A stretch of 64,000 nt of DNA from Mikania micrantha. Lineage: Eukaryota; Streptophyta; Magnoliopsida; Asterales; Asteraceae. The position numbers and the translations under genes are program-made. The stretch spans positions 7,137,977 to 7,201,976 of the forward strand of contig CM018691.1 of NCBI GenBank assembly GCA_009363875.1, in the 5' to 3' direction. Positions within the stretch are counted from its first letter, which is position 1; each line of letters opens with the position of its first letter. The notes below the pieces were generated by a model. It was not told the DNA's origin, made no database searches, and saw only the letters and a program-made list of their open reading frames with translations. This document shows, one piece after another, positions 45,542 to 57,000 of this stretch.

Positions 45542-48382
45542 TTAAGAGTTGTTATCAGGTACAGCTTCCTCTTCAAACAGTTGGGGATACTTTAACTTCA
45601 TGTGATCTTCACGTTCCCAAGTGAACTCGGGCCCGCGTCTTGAATTCCATCGAACCTTTACAATAGGAATACGGCTTCGCCTCAGTTGCTTAACCTTGCG
45701 ATCCATAATCTCCAAAGGTTCTTCAATGAAATGTAACTGTTCATCGACTTGAATCTCTTCGATTGGAATGACGAGAGACTCGTCAGCAAGGCATTTCTTT
45801 AAGTTAGAGACGTGAAACACGTCATGCACACCACTGAGTTCATCAGGTAACCTCAGTCTGTACGCCACAGGACCAATACGCTTGATGATCTCGAACGGTC
45901 CCACGTATCGTGGTTCTAATTTGCCTTTCTTTCCAAAGCGTACAACGCCCTTCCATGGGGATACCTTCAACATGACACGGTCTCCCACTTGGAATTCCAA
46001 CGGCTTGCGTCGTTTGTCAGCGTAGCTCTTTTGTCTGCTCCTTGTTGCTTGTAGTCTTCTTTGAATCTGAGCAATCTTGTCAGTGGTTTCTTGAATTAGT
46101 TCTGGACCAGTTATTCGATTGTCTCCAACTTTAGTCCAGCAGATCGGTGATCGACATTTCCGGCCATAAAGAGCCTCGAATGGTGCACATCCAATACTGC
46201 TATGGTAACTGTTATTGTAGGAGAACTCGATCAGTGGCAAATGGGAGTCCCAATTCCCACCGGAATCTAAAACACAGGTTCTTAACATGTCCTCTAGGGT
46301 TTGAATAGTACGTTCGCTTTGTCCATCCGTCTGTGGGTGGTAAGCTGTACTCAGATTTAACTGTGTCCCTAAAGATTTCTGCAGTGATTGCCAGAACCTT
46401 GATGTAAATCTGCTGTCTCTATCAGAAATAATAGACGATAGCACACCGTGGCGTACCACTATCTCATTGATGTACAACCTTGCCAGTTTATCCATCGTGA
46501 AGGTCTCACGCATAGGCAAGAAATGAGCAGATTTTGTCAAACGGTCAATGATCACCCAAATTGTATCGTGACCACTGGAAGTGCGGGGTAGCTTGGTAAT
46601 GAAGTCCATAGCTATTTGTTCCCACTTCCAGAGCGGAATCTCAGGCTGTTCCAGTAAACCAGACGGTCTCTGGTGTTCCGCCTTTACCTTCGCACACGTT
46701 AGACATTGACCGACGTATTCGGCTATGTCTTTCTTCATTCCCGGCCACCAATAAAATCCACGCAAGTCTTGGTACATCTTATCAGATCCGGGATGGACAG
46801 AATATTTAGTCTTGTGTGCTTCATCGAATATAAGTCTTCTCAATTCGTCTACCGCCGGGATCCATATACGATCCTGGTAGTAGATCATTCCATCAGTCTT
46901 AGTCTCCAGGTGTTTCTCTGCTCCACAGTCAAGTTCTTTCTTCAAATTTCCTCGATCAACTGATTCTTGTTGTGCTTGAATGATCTTGTCTCGTAAGCTC
47001 GTCTGCACCGTCATTCCCATTGCTCTAACGCGCAAGGGTTTGACTCGTTCCTTCCGGCTCAAGGCATCAGCTACAACGTTCGCCTTTCCCGGATGGTACT
47101 TGATCACGCAGTCGTAATCATTCAGAAGTTCAACCCAACGGCGTTGTCGCATGTTGAGCTCCTTCTGATCAAAGATGTGCTGTAGACTCTTGTGATCGGT
47201 GAATATGGTACACTTGGTGCCATATAGGTAATGTCTCCAAATCTTTAGTGCAAAGATTACAACTCCCAGTTCAAGATCATGAGTAGTGTAGTTCTTCTCA
47301 TGAACCTTTAACTGTCTTGAGGCATAAGCAATAACTTTGGCACGTTGCATTAGTACACAACCCAGTCCCTTATGGGAGGCATCGCAGTATACAACAAAGT
47401 CATCGCAGCCTTCTGGGAGTGATAGGATAGGAGCATTACATAATTTATGTTTCAAAGTCTGAAAAGCATCTTCTTGTTTCTGCTCCCAGACAAACGGTTC
47501 ACTCTTCTGGGTTAGCTTAGTGAGAGGCAAAGCTATTTTAGAAAAGTTCGAGATGAACCTTCTATAATAACCTGCCAATCCCAGAAAAGACCGTATCTCT
47601 GTCGGTGTCTTCGGAGTGTCCCAGTTCTTTATCGCCTCTATCTTGGCAGGATCTACATGAATTCCCTCGCTGTTGACTACATGACCCAGGAATTGAACTT
47701 CTCTTAGCCAGAATTCGCATTTGGAGAATTTGGCATAGAGTTTCTTTTCCTTCAACAGCTCCAAGATCTTCCTGAGGTGTTGTTCATGCTCCGTCTTGGT
47801 CTTGGAATAGATCAGTATGTCATCAATAAAGACAATGACAAACTGATCCAAGTACGGCTTGCACACTCGGTTCATGAGATCCATGAAAACCGCTGGTGCA
47901 TTTGTCAATCCGAAAGGCATCACCATGAATTCGTAATGCCCGTATCTGGTTCGGAAGGCCGTCTTCGGTATGTCTTCGTCTTGAACCCTCAGCTGATGAT
48001 ATCCAGACCGCAAGTCAATCTTTGAGAAGTATTGCGCTCCTTGAAGTTGGTCAAACAGATCATCAATCCTCGGCAATGGATACCGATTCTTGATGGTCAG
48101 TTTGTTCAGCTCCCTGTAGTCTATGCACATTCTGAACGATCCGTCTTTCTTTTTCACGAATAAGACCGGAGCTCCCCAAGGTGAGTAGCTCGGTCTGATA
48201 AATCCTTTATCAAGCGGCTCCTGTAACTGATTAGACAATTCCTGCATCTCTGAAGGTGCTAACCTGTAAGGAGATTTAGCAATGGGAGTTGCTCCAGGAA
48301 TTAAGTCAATTCGAAACTCTACCGGTCGCACAGGTGGCAAACCTGGTAGGTCTTCAGGAAATACTTCGGGGTATTCTTTCAC
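45542..48382 (-). CDS. pol: RT-RNase H-integrase-chromodomain polyprotein part of element C
   Basis: A 946-codon open stretch beginning at GTG just downstream of the Cassandra insertion; it is the continuation of the protease frame, not a natural start. Reverse transcriptase at about 65-250 (YRELN 89-93, D123 in KIDLRSG, FIDD with D187/D188). RNase H at about 325-445 (D334, E371, D396, D439). Integrase zinc finger H523, H530, C560, C563; catalytic D593, D654, E690 with the D-35-E spacing. The C-terminus at 885-936 (HFIEEPLEIMDRKVKQL, IPIVKVRWNSRRGPEFTW) is chromodomain-like, which places C with chromoviruses, probably Tekay. All catalytic residues are present. Gag and protease upstream are damaged. 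Confidence 0.95.
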   Translation of the reverse strand: MKEYPEVFPEDLPGLPPVRPVEFRIDLIPGATPIAKSPYRLAPSEMQELSNQLQEPLDKGFIRPSYSPWGAPVLFVKKKDGSFRMCIDYRELNKLTIKNRYPLPRIDDLFDQLQGAQYFSKIDLRSGYHQLRVQDEDIPKTAFRTRYGHYEFMVMPFGLTNAPAVFMDLMNRVCKPYLDQFVIVFIDDILIYSKTKTEHEQHLRKILELLKEKKLYAKFSKCEFWLREVQFLGHVVNSEGIHVDPAKIEAIKNWDTPKTPTEIRSFLGLAGYYRRFISNFSKIALPLTKLTQKSEPFVWEQKQEDAFQTLKHKLCNAPILSLPEGCDDFVVYCDASHKGLGCVLMQRAKVIAYASRQLKVHEKNYTTHDLELGVVIFALKIWRHYLYGTKCTIFTDHKSLQHIFDQKELNMRQRRWVELLNDYDCVIKYHPGKANVVADALSRKERVKPLRVRAMGMTVQTSLRDKIIQAQQESVDRGNLKKELDCGAEKHLETKTDGMIYYQDRIWIPAVDELRRLIFDEAHKTKYSVHPGSDKMYQDLRGFYWWPGMKKDIAEYVGQCLTCAKVKAEHQRPSGLLEQPEIPLWKWEQIAMDFITKLPRTSSGHDTIWVIIDRLTKSAHFLPMRETFTMDKLARLYINEIVVRHGVLSSIISDRDSRFTSRFWQSLQKSLGTQLNLSTAYHPQTDGQSERTIQTLEDMLRTCVLDSGGNWDSHLPLIEFSYNNSYHSSIGCAPFEALYGRKCRSPICWTKVGDNRITGPELIQETTDKIAQIQRRLQATRSRQKSYADKRRKPLEFQVGDRVMLKVSPWKGVVRFGKKGKLEPRYVGPFEIIKRIGPVAYRLRLPDELSGVHDVFHVSNLKKCLADESLVIPIEEIQVDEQLHFIEEPLEIMDRKVKQLRRSRIPIVKVRWNSRRGPEFTWEREDHMKLKYPQLFEEEAVPDNNS

Positions 48383-48388
48383 TACCGG

Positions 48389-48657
48389 TGTGACACCTTA
48401 GGCAAATCCCACATCGGCCGTGGACAGGAGAGATCCTTGGTTCATATGTAATAACCCGCCTCTTATACCAACAACGCGTTTTGGGGCTTAATGGTAGTGG
48501 ATGAGAGGAGAACTCCACAGTTAAGCATGCTCAGGTGACAGCAATCCAGGATGGGTGACCCCCTGGGAAGTTTTCACCCGGCGACCAAAAGCAAAGCCGT
48601 GAGCTATAATTTGGCAAAGCGGACAATATTGCTGGTAAAACGAGGCGGGGTGTTACA
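48389..48657 (+). repeat. 5' LTR of the Cassandra element
   Basis: 269 bp, TGTGACACCTTAGGCAAATC to GGCGGGGTGTTACA. The 5S-like part is at about 48507-48573. Confidence 0.95.
48507..48573 (+). promoter_or_regulatory. 5S rRNA-like segment (Pol III internal promoter) in Cassandra LTR
   Basis: AACTCCACAGTTAAGCATGC and CCAGGATGGGTGACCCCCTG followed by GGAAGTT match the internal control region of plant 5S rRNA (A box GTTAAGCGTGCT, C box AGGATGGGTGACCTCCTGGGAAGT). The second copy is at about 48942-49008, where GGGTGACC has become GGGTGGCC. Confidence 0.9.
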
Positions 48658-48660
48658 GAA

Positions 48661-48674
48661 TGGTATCAGAGCCA
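48661..48674 (+). other. Primer-binding site of Cassandra
   Basis: TGGTATCAGAGCCA, three bases after the 5' LTR, is complementary to initiator tRNA-Met. Confidence 0.93.
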
Positions 48675-48823
48675 CTCCTGTGCCGTTCGGGATGTGGGGC
48701 AAACCTCATCCAGGGCAATGAGTCCCGGGGGGTGTCTGGAGGACACCTTAGGCAGATCCTACACGCCAGAGAGGCTAGCGGGGCAAACCTCATCGAGGAC
48801 GATGAGTCCCAGGGGGGGGTGTA
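48675..48823 (+). other. Non-coding interior and polypurine tract of Cassandra
   Basis: GGGGCAAACCTCATC...GATGAGTCCC...GGGGGGTGT occurs twice (from about 48697 and 48780). Between them GGACACCTTAGGCAGATCC resembles the LTR start, as if an extra polypurine-tract-plus-LTR junction had been copied and decayed. The tract AGGGGGGGGTGTA precedes the 3' LTR. Confidence 0.75.
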
Positions 48824-49092
48824 TGTGACACCTTAGGCAAATCCCACATCGGCCGTGGACAAGAGAGATCCTTGGTTCATATGTAATAACCCGCCTCTTA
48901 TACCAACAACGCGTTTTGGGGCTTAATGGTAGTGGATGAGAGGAGAACTCCACAGTTAAGCATGCTCAGGTGACAGCAATCCAGGATGGGTGGCCCCCTG
49001 GGAAGTTTTCACCCGTCGACCAAAAGCAAAGTCGTGAGCTATAATTTGGCAAAGCGGACAATATTGCTGGTAAAACGAGGCGGGGTGTTACA
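48824..49092 (+). repeat. 3' LTR of the Cassandra element
   Basis: 269 bp; four substitutions relative to 48389-48657. Confidence 0.95.
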
Positions 49093-49097
49093 ACCGG

Positions 49098-49690
49098 TAC
49101 ATCTTGAACCTTTTTCTTATTCTTCTCCTTTTCCACTACATGAGCCAAGAACGCCACGCACTGCTTCTGTAGACACTTACGCGCCTTTATGCAAGAAATG
49201 ATTTTGACACTTCGTTTTGCTTGATCCCCTTTTACTTCCAATACACGATCACTCGGCAATGGAATTCGAAGCAGCTTCTCAGAACAGATAACTTCCACCC
49301 GATTAGAGGAAAGCCAATCCATTCCAACAATAATGTCGAAACTACCCAACTCCATCGGTATCAAATCGATGGTGAATGTATGACCATTAAGTGTCAATGG
49401 GCAATTCCTATAAACTGTACTAACTGTGATCTGTTTCTCGTTAGCTACTTCTATAATGTAAGGGGAGTCTAACTGTTCTTCTATAGAATCTAGTTGGCAT
49501 GCAAAATCGGCAGAGATAAAACTCTGATCCGCACCAGTATCAAATAATACAGATGCATAAAAGTCATGTAAGAGGAACGTACCAGTGACCACATTTGGGT
49601 CCTGGCGTGCAACTGGTGCTCCGATAGCGAAGGCTCGTCCCGTGGTGCTTGAACTGCTGGTTGTGCCTTCTTCGGGCAGTTCTTCGCAAA
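49098..49690 (-). pseudogene. pol: protease region of element C
   Basis: Retroelement aspartic protease: ASVLFDTGADQSFISADF (catalytic DTGAD at 49527-49541, minus) and FDIIVGMDWLSSNRVEV. It continues in frame into the 45542-48382 stretch once the Cassandra element is taken out. It is one frame away from the gag knuckles upstream, equal to a 1-nt loss around 49640-49690. Element A keeps knuckles and protease in one frame, so here it is more likely a mutation than programmed shifting. Confidence 0.87.
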
Positions 49691-50919
49691 GTGGCCTTGT
49701 TCGCCACAATTATAGCATCCACCATTGTTCCGATTAGCTGGTGGAGGGAGAGCTAGAGCAGCATTGTTGACTGCTTGATTAGGAGTCATCCTGCAGTATT
49801 GGACCCAATGGCCCTTCCGTCCACATCCCGTGCAATGTTTGCAGGTAGTGTCTGCAGTGTGGTGATACTGACACTTGGCACACAGAGGATATGTGCCAGT
49901 GTAGGGCTTGCGGTTGGGGTTTTGTGGTGTTGCTGCTATTTGCTGAAGAGGTGTAGCCACCGTATAGTTCTTGATGGTCTTTTGTTTCTTCTTCTGATGT
50001 TGCTGGTGATGAGGTTTCTTTGAAGACTCTTCCTTGCGTTTTCCGGTGTCAGCCTCTTTCTTTAAAACTCCAGAGGCAACCATCAAATCAGTGAGTTTGC
50101 CAGACAATCTCACTGCCGATTCAACAGTAGTAGGGTTGGCTGAAACAACCATACCCTGAATGCAGGCGGGGAGTCCACCCACATATCGGTCTATCCTTTT
50201 CTCCAAAGTTGGTACCATGTCTGGCACCATAGCAACCAATTCGTGGTAACGAGTAGTGTAACCCATGTGATCAGCCCCTTTCATCACATGGTTGGATAGT
50301 TCGACCTCCAACTTCTGCAGCTCATTCTTGGGGCAAAATTCTGTTCGCAGCAGTGTCTTGAAGTCTTCCCATGGCATGCCCATAGCTTCTTCTCTTCCTC
50401 GGGCGTTGATCTGACCGTTCCACCAGGTCAGAGCCCACTTGTTGAATGTTCCAGATGAGTAGCGGACTTTGTGGTGTTCGGGGCAGCTACAGAGATCCAA
50501 GGTTGTCTCGATCTTCTCAATCCATTGGATTAATCCACGGCGCCTTCAGACCCACTGAAGCTGGGTGGTTTACATCCTACAAAGGATTTGTAGGAGTAAT
50601 GAGATGTATCTCCAGTATTTCCACTGGCTTCTCCTGATGTGTTGCCAGTGTTGAGGATTTCATTACGAAGACGAAGGAACATCTCCGGTATGGCTTCTTT
50701 CATTTGATTTGTAATCTGGCTACTCAGTAACGTCACCAAGGCGATAGTAGCAGGATCTATGGTCGGCGTTGTGCCTGAACCAGATGCCTGGGTTAGCAAT
50801 GGAGGAGGAGGTGGAGGCGGTGGAGGAGGTGGAGGTGGTGAGTCAGCTGGTGATGGTGTCGATGAGTGTGGAGCTAAGCTATGATGAGGCAACGAGGGAA
50901 TCTGTCTTCGCGGCGGCAT
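49691..50919 (-). pseudogene. gag: gag of element C, frameshifted
   Basis: Begins MPPRRQIPSLPHHSLAPHSS, then a run of 13 prolines and a capsid-like domain (YKSFVGCKPPSFSGSEGAV). A missing G near 50536 breaks the frame just before a WIEK-type motif. The rest continues as DLCSCPEHHKVRYSSGTF, ALTWWNGQINARGREEA, then two intact zinc knuckles, CTGCGRKGHWVQYC and CYNCGEQGHFAKNC. About 160 bp of leader separate it from the 5' LTR. Gag would coat the element RNA; this copy cannot make it whole. Confidence 0.9.
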
Positions 50920-51077
50920 TCTGATCATAATCAAAATAATATTGATTAGTGCAATGATCGAATACAGAAGACAATATGCAAGAAATCCCTAAGTCCTATT
51001 TTCTCTACATGCAGGGTCCCTAGGTTATAGTCTAGGCCAAACCGTTTAAATAAGTGACCTATATTTCTCTATAACCA

Positions 51078-51091
51078 TGGCTCTGATACCA
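51078..51091 (-). other. Primer-binding site of element C
   Basis: The minus strand reads TGGTATCAGAGCCA, three bases from the 5' LTR that begins at 51095. Confidence 0.93.
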
Positions 51092-51094
51092 ATC

Positions 51095-54000
51095 TGTCAC
51101 ACCCCGGGCCGGCGGGGTTGGATCGAAGTCCCCGTCGGGCGGAAGGTTCCCGGGGCGCGATATCGTGAGTGATAATCGAAAGTGATCAGATTGTTTACCT
51201 TGCGCATGATAATAATGAGAAATGCTAAATGGAATAGAATTACAAAGTTAAATTACATCCCAATGTTCATAATTTAACAATGTAAATCTATCACAAACAT
51301 CATAAGATAACTATCTTGTATCTATACAAGATATACAAAATAATTGTATAATGATGTCTTCAAAAAGTATGCAGGTCCAAAATACTAAGTCTTCTATAGG
51401 AAGTCCTAGTCCAAAAGAAATGACTTCTTAATTGACCTGTTCGTCACCTGAGAAGTCATGCAAAAATAAAAGTCAACACATGGTTGGTGAGTTCATATAG
51501 TTTTAGTAATTGAAAAATGATTTGAAAATCTCCTTTGGTAAAGACCCTAACCTCATTAACACCACATGTAATATCCACATCGGTATGCTTATATATAGGG
51601 CATATGTAAGGGACAAGCCCTAGCCAACATCCCACCACATACTAACATGCATATGACACTGCTGTTAATGATAATTAGGCATTTTTACCCTTAAACCATT
51701 CTCATAAGTTCTTCTGGTTGTTGTCCCTGTCATTACAATTATTTGAAATCCATATTGATTTCACAAGTTCATCACACAATATGATCAACTACAGTAATTG
51801 TATAAACAGTTATAAATGCTTAATTACATAAATAAATAAACATTTTATAAAATCTAAGTCCTATTGATTGGGGCCTTTGGTCATACTCGAGTAGACTAGT
51901 CTGTCAATCTAGGTACTTAGTAGTTAGGGAATCTGTAAATATCCTCAAACATACGACCTACAATCAAACGGTCTAGCTAGGACTTCTTGAAATGTAGGGT
52001 TTTTGTTTCGTCTGTTTTGGCATATGTTATCTCTGATATTTCCCAGGTTTTCCCTTGAAAATGATCTATTGATTCGTCTGATTCTGTTACAAGATGTACT
52101 TAATTTGTTGATCATAGAATACTAGATTCATGGATCAATCGTACACTTGATTCATAGTTTAACAAACACTTGGTTTGCAAACAATGAATATAGTCTTTGC
52201 AAAGATTTGTTCGTCTGATTCATTGAATTCCCATACTTGTTTTGTCAAAATGTTTCACATGATCCTTTGAACTCACCCACTTGATTTGTCAAAATGTTTC
52301 ACTTGATTCATTGAAATCACCCATTTGATTCGTCAAAATGTTTTGTTTGATTCACTGAACTCACACACTTGATTTGTTAAAAATGTTTCCTTTGACTCGT
52401 TTGAAATGTTTTGTTTTGTTTGAAAGGTTTAGTTAAATTGATTATTCACTTAATTTATAAGGAATAACTTAGTAAAACCTGTATAAAATATTCCTAGATA
52501 TGATCCAGGATAACATTCATATATGTAAAACATATAAATTTAAAAGCATTTAAGTAAACAATTTAAATAACAGTTTATGCATGCTTCTCAGCCCCGCGTT
52601 TTGAAACAAAAAGTTAGAAAAGGGGCAATGAACTCACCTGTGTTGATGTCTAATGTATTATCACAGAATGCGCACTCTTGTTTGTAAGCTAAGTTTTCTT
52701 CAGTTCCTGAGTTATTTTATAAGAATTCGAATATAATAAGTACGCGTAATAGTCGTTGTGCCTAAGGTTGGGTCTTATTGTGTGTGCAACTAAGTGTCTT
52801 AATACTAAGTGTATCTAAGATCTAATCTATCTTAGTTACCCTTTTATGATCCCACATCCCATGGTTAGTTATAATAACTTACTTTTGTATTTTTAGAAAT
52901 TTCGGCAGAGTTTCCTTTGTTTTCTGTTTAAAATCCAGACAATGATGTTGTCTATTTTTCAACAAATTCACAACAAATATATCACGACAAGTATTTAAAT
53001 CAAAACATTACAATTTACTTCCATTCAATTCAATATTAAGTCCTCATTTTGCATTTTTTGTGTGTGTTTTCTAAGGTGTTTTCTCTCTAGGCCTCCCCCT
53101 CTTCTTCTTTCTTGTTTTGGCCGTGAATGATCAAGGGTACCTTGATTTTTGTTAACATGATCTTTGGATTCGTTAACAAATCCAATCGGCCATGGTTCTA
53201 TCTATGGTTGTTACCCGAATGATGTTTTCATTTGGTGCTAGGATTCACGGTTTCAATCAACGTCGAAGTGGAGGGTTGTAGAGCTTAGATTGGAAACGAA
53301 AAAGTGTGATGATTTAGGGCTATATGTTTTGTTCAAATGAAATGCATATCACCTTTAGAGATTTTTTGATTTTGGTCTCTAAGAATAGTGCTAATGGTGT
53401 GTTAAACGTGGATGCATATTTCATTTGAAGAAGATGTTAGCTATATTTTATCATAATCAACCATTGGTTGATGTCAATCGATATTATAATCATTCATTTG
53501 GTTATGTATTGTTACCCGATTTGTTAATCGGTGCTAGACAACTTAGAAGATCATTACAAAGCAAATGAGAAATTCTCCGGTTCATATGGTTCAAAGAAAT
53601 ATATGGTTGAATCGTGATTGTTTGCTATTGTTTGATGCTTATTGATTGACGGTTAATGATTGTTGAAGATCCAAATCATGGCTGAAGGTTCCAAGTGCTT
53701 TGGCCGATTACCATTGTGATGGTGGCGGCAACCTTTCGGTAACAAATCATGGTGGCTTATCTTTTGGTCGTGATGTGTGGTGAGATCAAAAGGGCGGCTG
53801 ATTGCATGGAGGGATTAATGTTTGGGTGGTGGTGGTCACATGGCCGAAGCATAATAAGGGGCTGCGTTCATGATGCGGCTGCCATCAATTTGTTTGGGGT
53901 TCGGTTCTTTGTTGCGGTGCTTTTCATGATGGCTAAAGGGTTTTTTTTGCGGCTGCTAGGGTGTTGTGTGTCGTTTATAATCATCATAATCCATGTGGGC

Positions 54001-57000
54001 TATATGGTTTAATGAAGCGGCTGCTTTCAATTGGTCTTCATTGAGGTGGATGTTGTGGATAAGGTAGGATGATTGTTTATTTCTATTCGATTACAAGTGA
54101 GGTTGCAAGGATTAAATGTTGTGGTTGCCAGCCATTGATCCACGATGAGATTCATGATGAGATTGGCATGGATGCATGGCTGATTAGTTTCATATGGGAA
54201 TGCTTGTGTGTGTGTGTTGAAGTTCTTTGTGTGGGTTGCATGTGGGGCTGCATTAATTGTGGCTGCCACTTTTGTTTTATTTCATTGGGATGGATGCATA
54301 GGATAATTGTTTCATTCATGACCGACTATGGAATTCACGTGGGGGTTCATGTTTTGTTTTAACAATTGTGGCTATCTCAAATCTATTGGGATGGTGTATG
54401 TATTGGGTTGCATTACACGTGATATATGCTTTTCTTTTGCATATATTCATGTGATGAGTTGATTGTTTTTTATTGGATTGGTTGGTATGGATCTCAAGTT
54501 ACATTCGTCTGGAACGTATATAAAGACTACCTAAGGGTGGTGGATGTGCTTGAGGTTCATGTTATGTGTTTGGATTGGGTTTTTGATTCTTTGTGGCTAC
54601 AACTCTAAAGAACATCATCAACACTTGAATGGAAGATTATTCTTGTTTCTTTAAGGGCCTTAGAAATGGGGGAGGAAGCACATCTAAGTATGGGCTAAGG
54701 TGAACTTTTAGTACTATATAGGAAAAAAGTTAGAAATTGTCTTTCATTTGGGTGTTAGGTCCCCTAAATGAGCCTTAGAAATGGGATGGGGATTGAACCA
54801 AAGTATGGGCTAGGTTGATGATAAGTAATGAAGATGTTGCAACATGAAGAATGGAAGACTTGGAGTTGCTTTGTTTATATGGGATTTGAACACTCTTTAA
54901 ATGACATATCATAGAGTTAGTATGATTCCTTGTTTGTTGGGGCCTGCGTGCCTTTGTTTGATTTATTTTGATTTGGGCCTGCGTGTCTATCACTAGTTTG
55001 TTTTATTTGTTTCTGTCGGTTCCCCCCTCTAAGGTTAAAATGTCCTGGAGGGGGGGATGCGGTTTGTTTGTAACCTATACTATTCTTTTTTAATAAAATT
55101 TGCCAAGGCTTTGCCTTTTTCAAAAAAAAAAAAAGATTATTTAATGAAATCTAACAAGTTAAAATTAGGTTGCTTTTATTAAAATCTCATTACTTGAGTT
55201 TGAGTAACACTTAATGTGTGTTGGGCTTAACTAAACCCCCATTGGGCCCAATTTGGCCCAATTGAACCTCCTTGATTTCAAATTGATTACCTAACTTGTA
55301 TCTTTGATTAGCATGGATTTGTAACAATGTTATCCACTTGATCATAACCTAGATCCATTAAAGTCTTTAGTTATAAGTTATCCTTATGTTAATGGCAATA
55401 ATTAACCATCTTAATCTTAACATCTTTGTGGTTTAACAATAATGACTTTGTTCATCCCCAAATGCGTGTGATTTACGTTTAACCCTCTTAGTTCACTCCA
55501 TGTATAGATCACGTGAGTCCCCATGCACTCACATACCTTGACTTATGTATATGTATGTATTTAACCCCCATGCACCATATGAATTTCCTATTTAGGGTTG
55601 TCTAAGGTTTAACACCCTCCCAAGGCAGCGAACCTTTGAGAGGAGCTGACCTTGGGTTCGGCTAACCCACTAACACCAACGAACCCTTAGGGTTCGGTTA
55701 TGAGGAGGGAAGGTTCGGCCGAAAGAGAAATGGTTCGTGGTCTTAATGGTTCGGCTACACTAACATAGGGTTCGGTTTTGGGTCCATATATGATGATGGC
55801 AGCGAACCTATTCTAAGACAGCCAAGGGTTCGTTTCTAATGAAAATAGACGAACCTTTAAGGTTCGGTCCATCATGGGTCGTCCAGTGCATATGGTTCGT
55901 GAGTTGCATGGCCATGGTTCGGCCATGCAAAGGTTCGTCTCCCGTGTGGTTCGGCCAACAGAAGTAGAGGTTCGCCTGACACCTAAAGGTTCGTGAACCA
56001 GGGTTCGGTGCAGGTGTAGTGCAGGTTCGTTCCAGAGTCCCCCACGTGGGTGCAGGGTTCGTTGCAGCAGAAAATGGTTCGGCTAGGTTAGTAAAGGTTC
56101 GGCCGGGTTCGGCCAGCGAACCTGTATCCTCAATCAGCCCCTTTTGGCCCGCGAACCTGCAACTTCGTTCCTTTCCTGGTCCGAATCTGTTACAACACCA
56201 TTCCTACCCTCTTTCTAGTTGATTACCCGAGTTATCTAAGTGTTTACTAGTGTGTAAAATGGTTACAACATTAACAAAACCCTAAGGATCGTAACCTACT
56301 CAAAAACCGAATTTAAAATGGTTATTTACCTCCGATTTCGTGGATGGAAGCTCGAAATACTTGTACTTCTGTAATCTACAAGATGAGAGGATCGTCTTGA
56401 CACCAATCTTGCTTAAATCCGACTTGAAACGAATAAGATTTGCTAGAGAGAAGATGGTTTCTTGAATGGAATTTAGAGAGAGAGAGAAAACGAGAGAGAG
56501 AGAGAGAAAGAGTGGAAATGGGTGGTGGTTGTGGCATTTATTGCCATATTGAATGTGAGAACAATACCCGGTCGTTCTGTCTCGTTCGGTTTCGCGTAAA
56601 ATGTCCGGATCGTGAAATTTTCGCGACAAGACAACACGATTATAAAATTAGAAATCATTTAATTATTCTAAGTGGTTACTCCTAGTAAATTAACTAATAT
56701 CTTCTATTTATTTAAATTTTAAAATATAAGTTTACTGTTTAAATCGAAATGTACGGTCGTCGCGCGTATTCGTTCGAATCGTCACCCGTACGAACACGAC
56801 GATAACTATACTTTTCGATCTTGTTTTCTAATTATAGAATATCGTTCAGAACATTAAACTTTCAGATATATTCATACAGATCGTCACCTATACGAATAAC
56901 CCGTCAATTTAACATTCACTTAACAATATTCGTGTGTTTTGTTCTTTAAGGCCTCACATACGTTTATACATAATAAATCCTAAACAAATAATCACAAGAT

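Larger units (their letters stand above)
48389..49092 (+). mobile_element. Cassandra-type TRIM retrotransposon
   Basis: 704 bp: two 269-bp LTRs, primer site, short non-coding interior and polypurine tract, with TSDs ACCGG at 48384-48388 and 49093-49097. A 5S-rRNA-like segment in the LTR is the hallmark of Cassandra elements. It lies in plus orientation inside the minus-strand pol gene of C; removing 709 bp (element plus one TSD) restores the frame between protease and reverse transcriptase. The LTRs differ at four positions. Confidence 0.95.

Noticed and set aside
45542..48382. A naturally starting pol ORF
   Set aside because: The first codon is GTG immediately after the Cassandra insertion; the frame continues from the protease upstream.
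48507..48573. A 5S rRNA gene
   Set aside because: Only the internal promoter half is similar, it is inside a 269-bp LTR, and the same sequence recurs in the partner LTR; it is part of a Cassandra TRIM.
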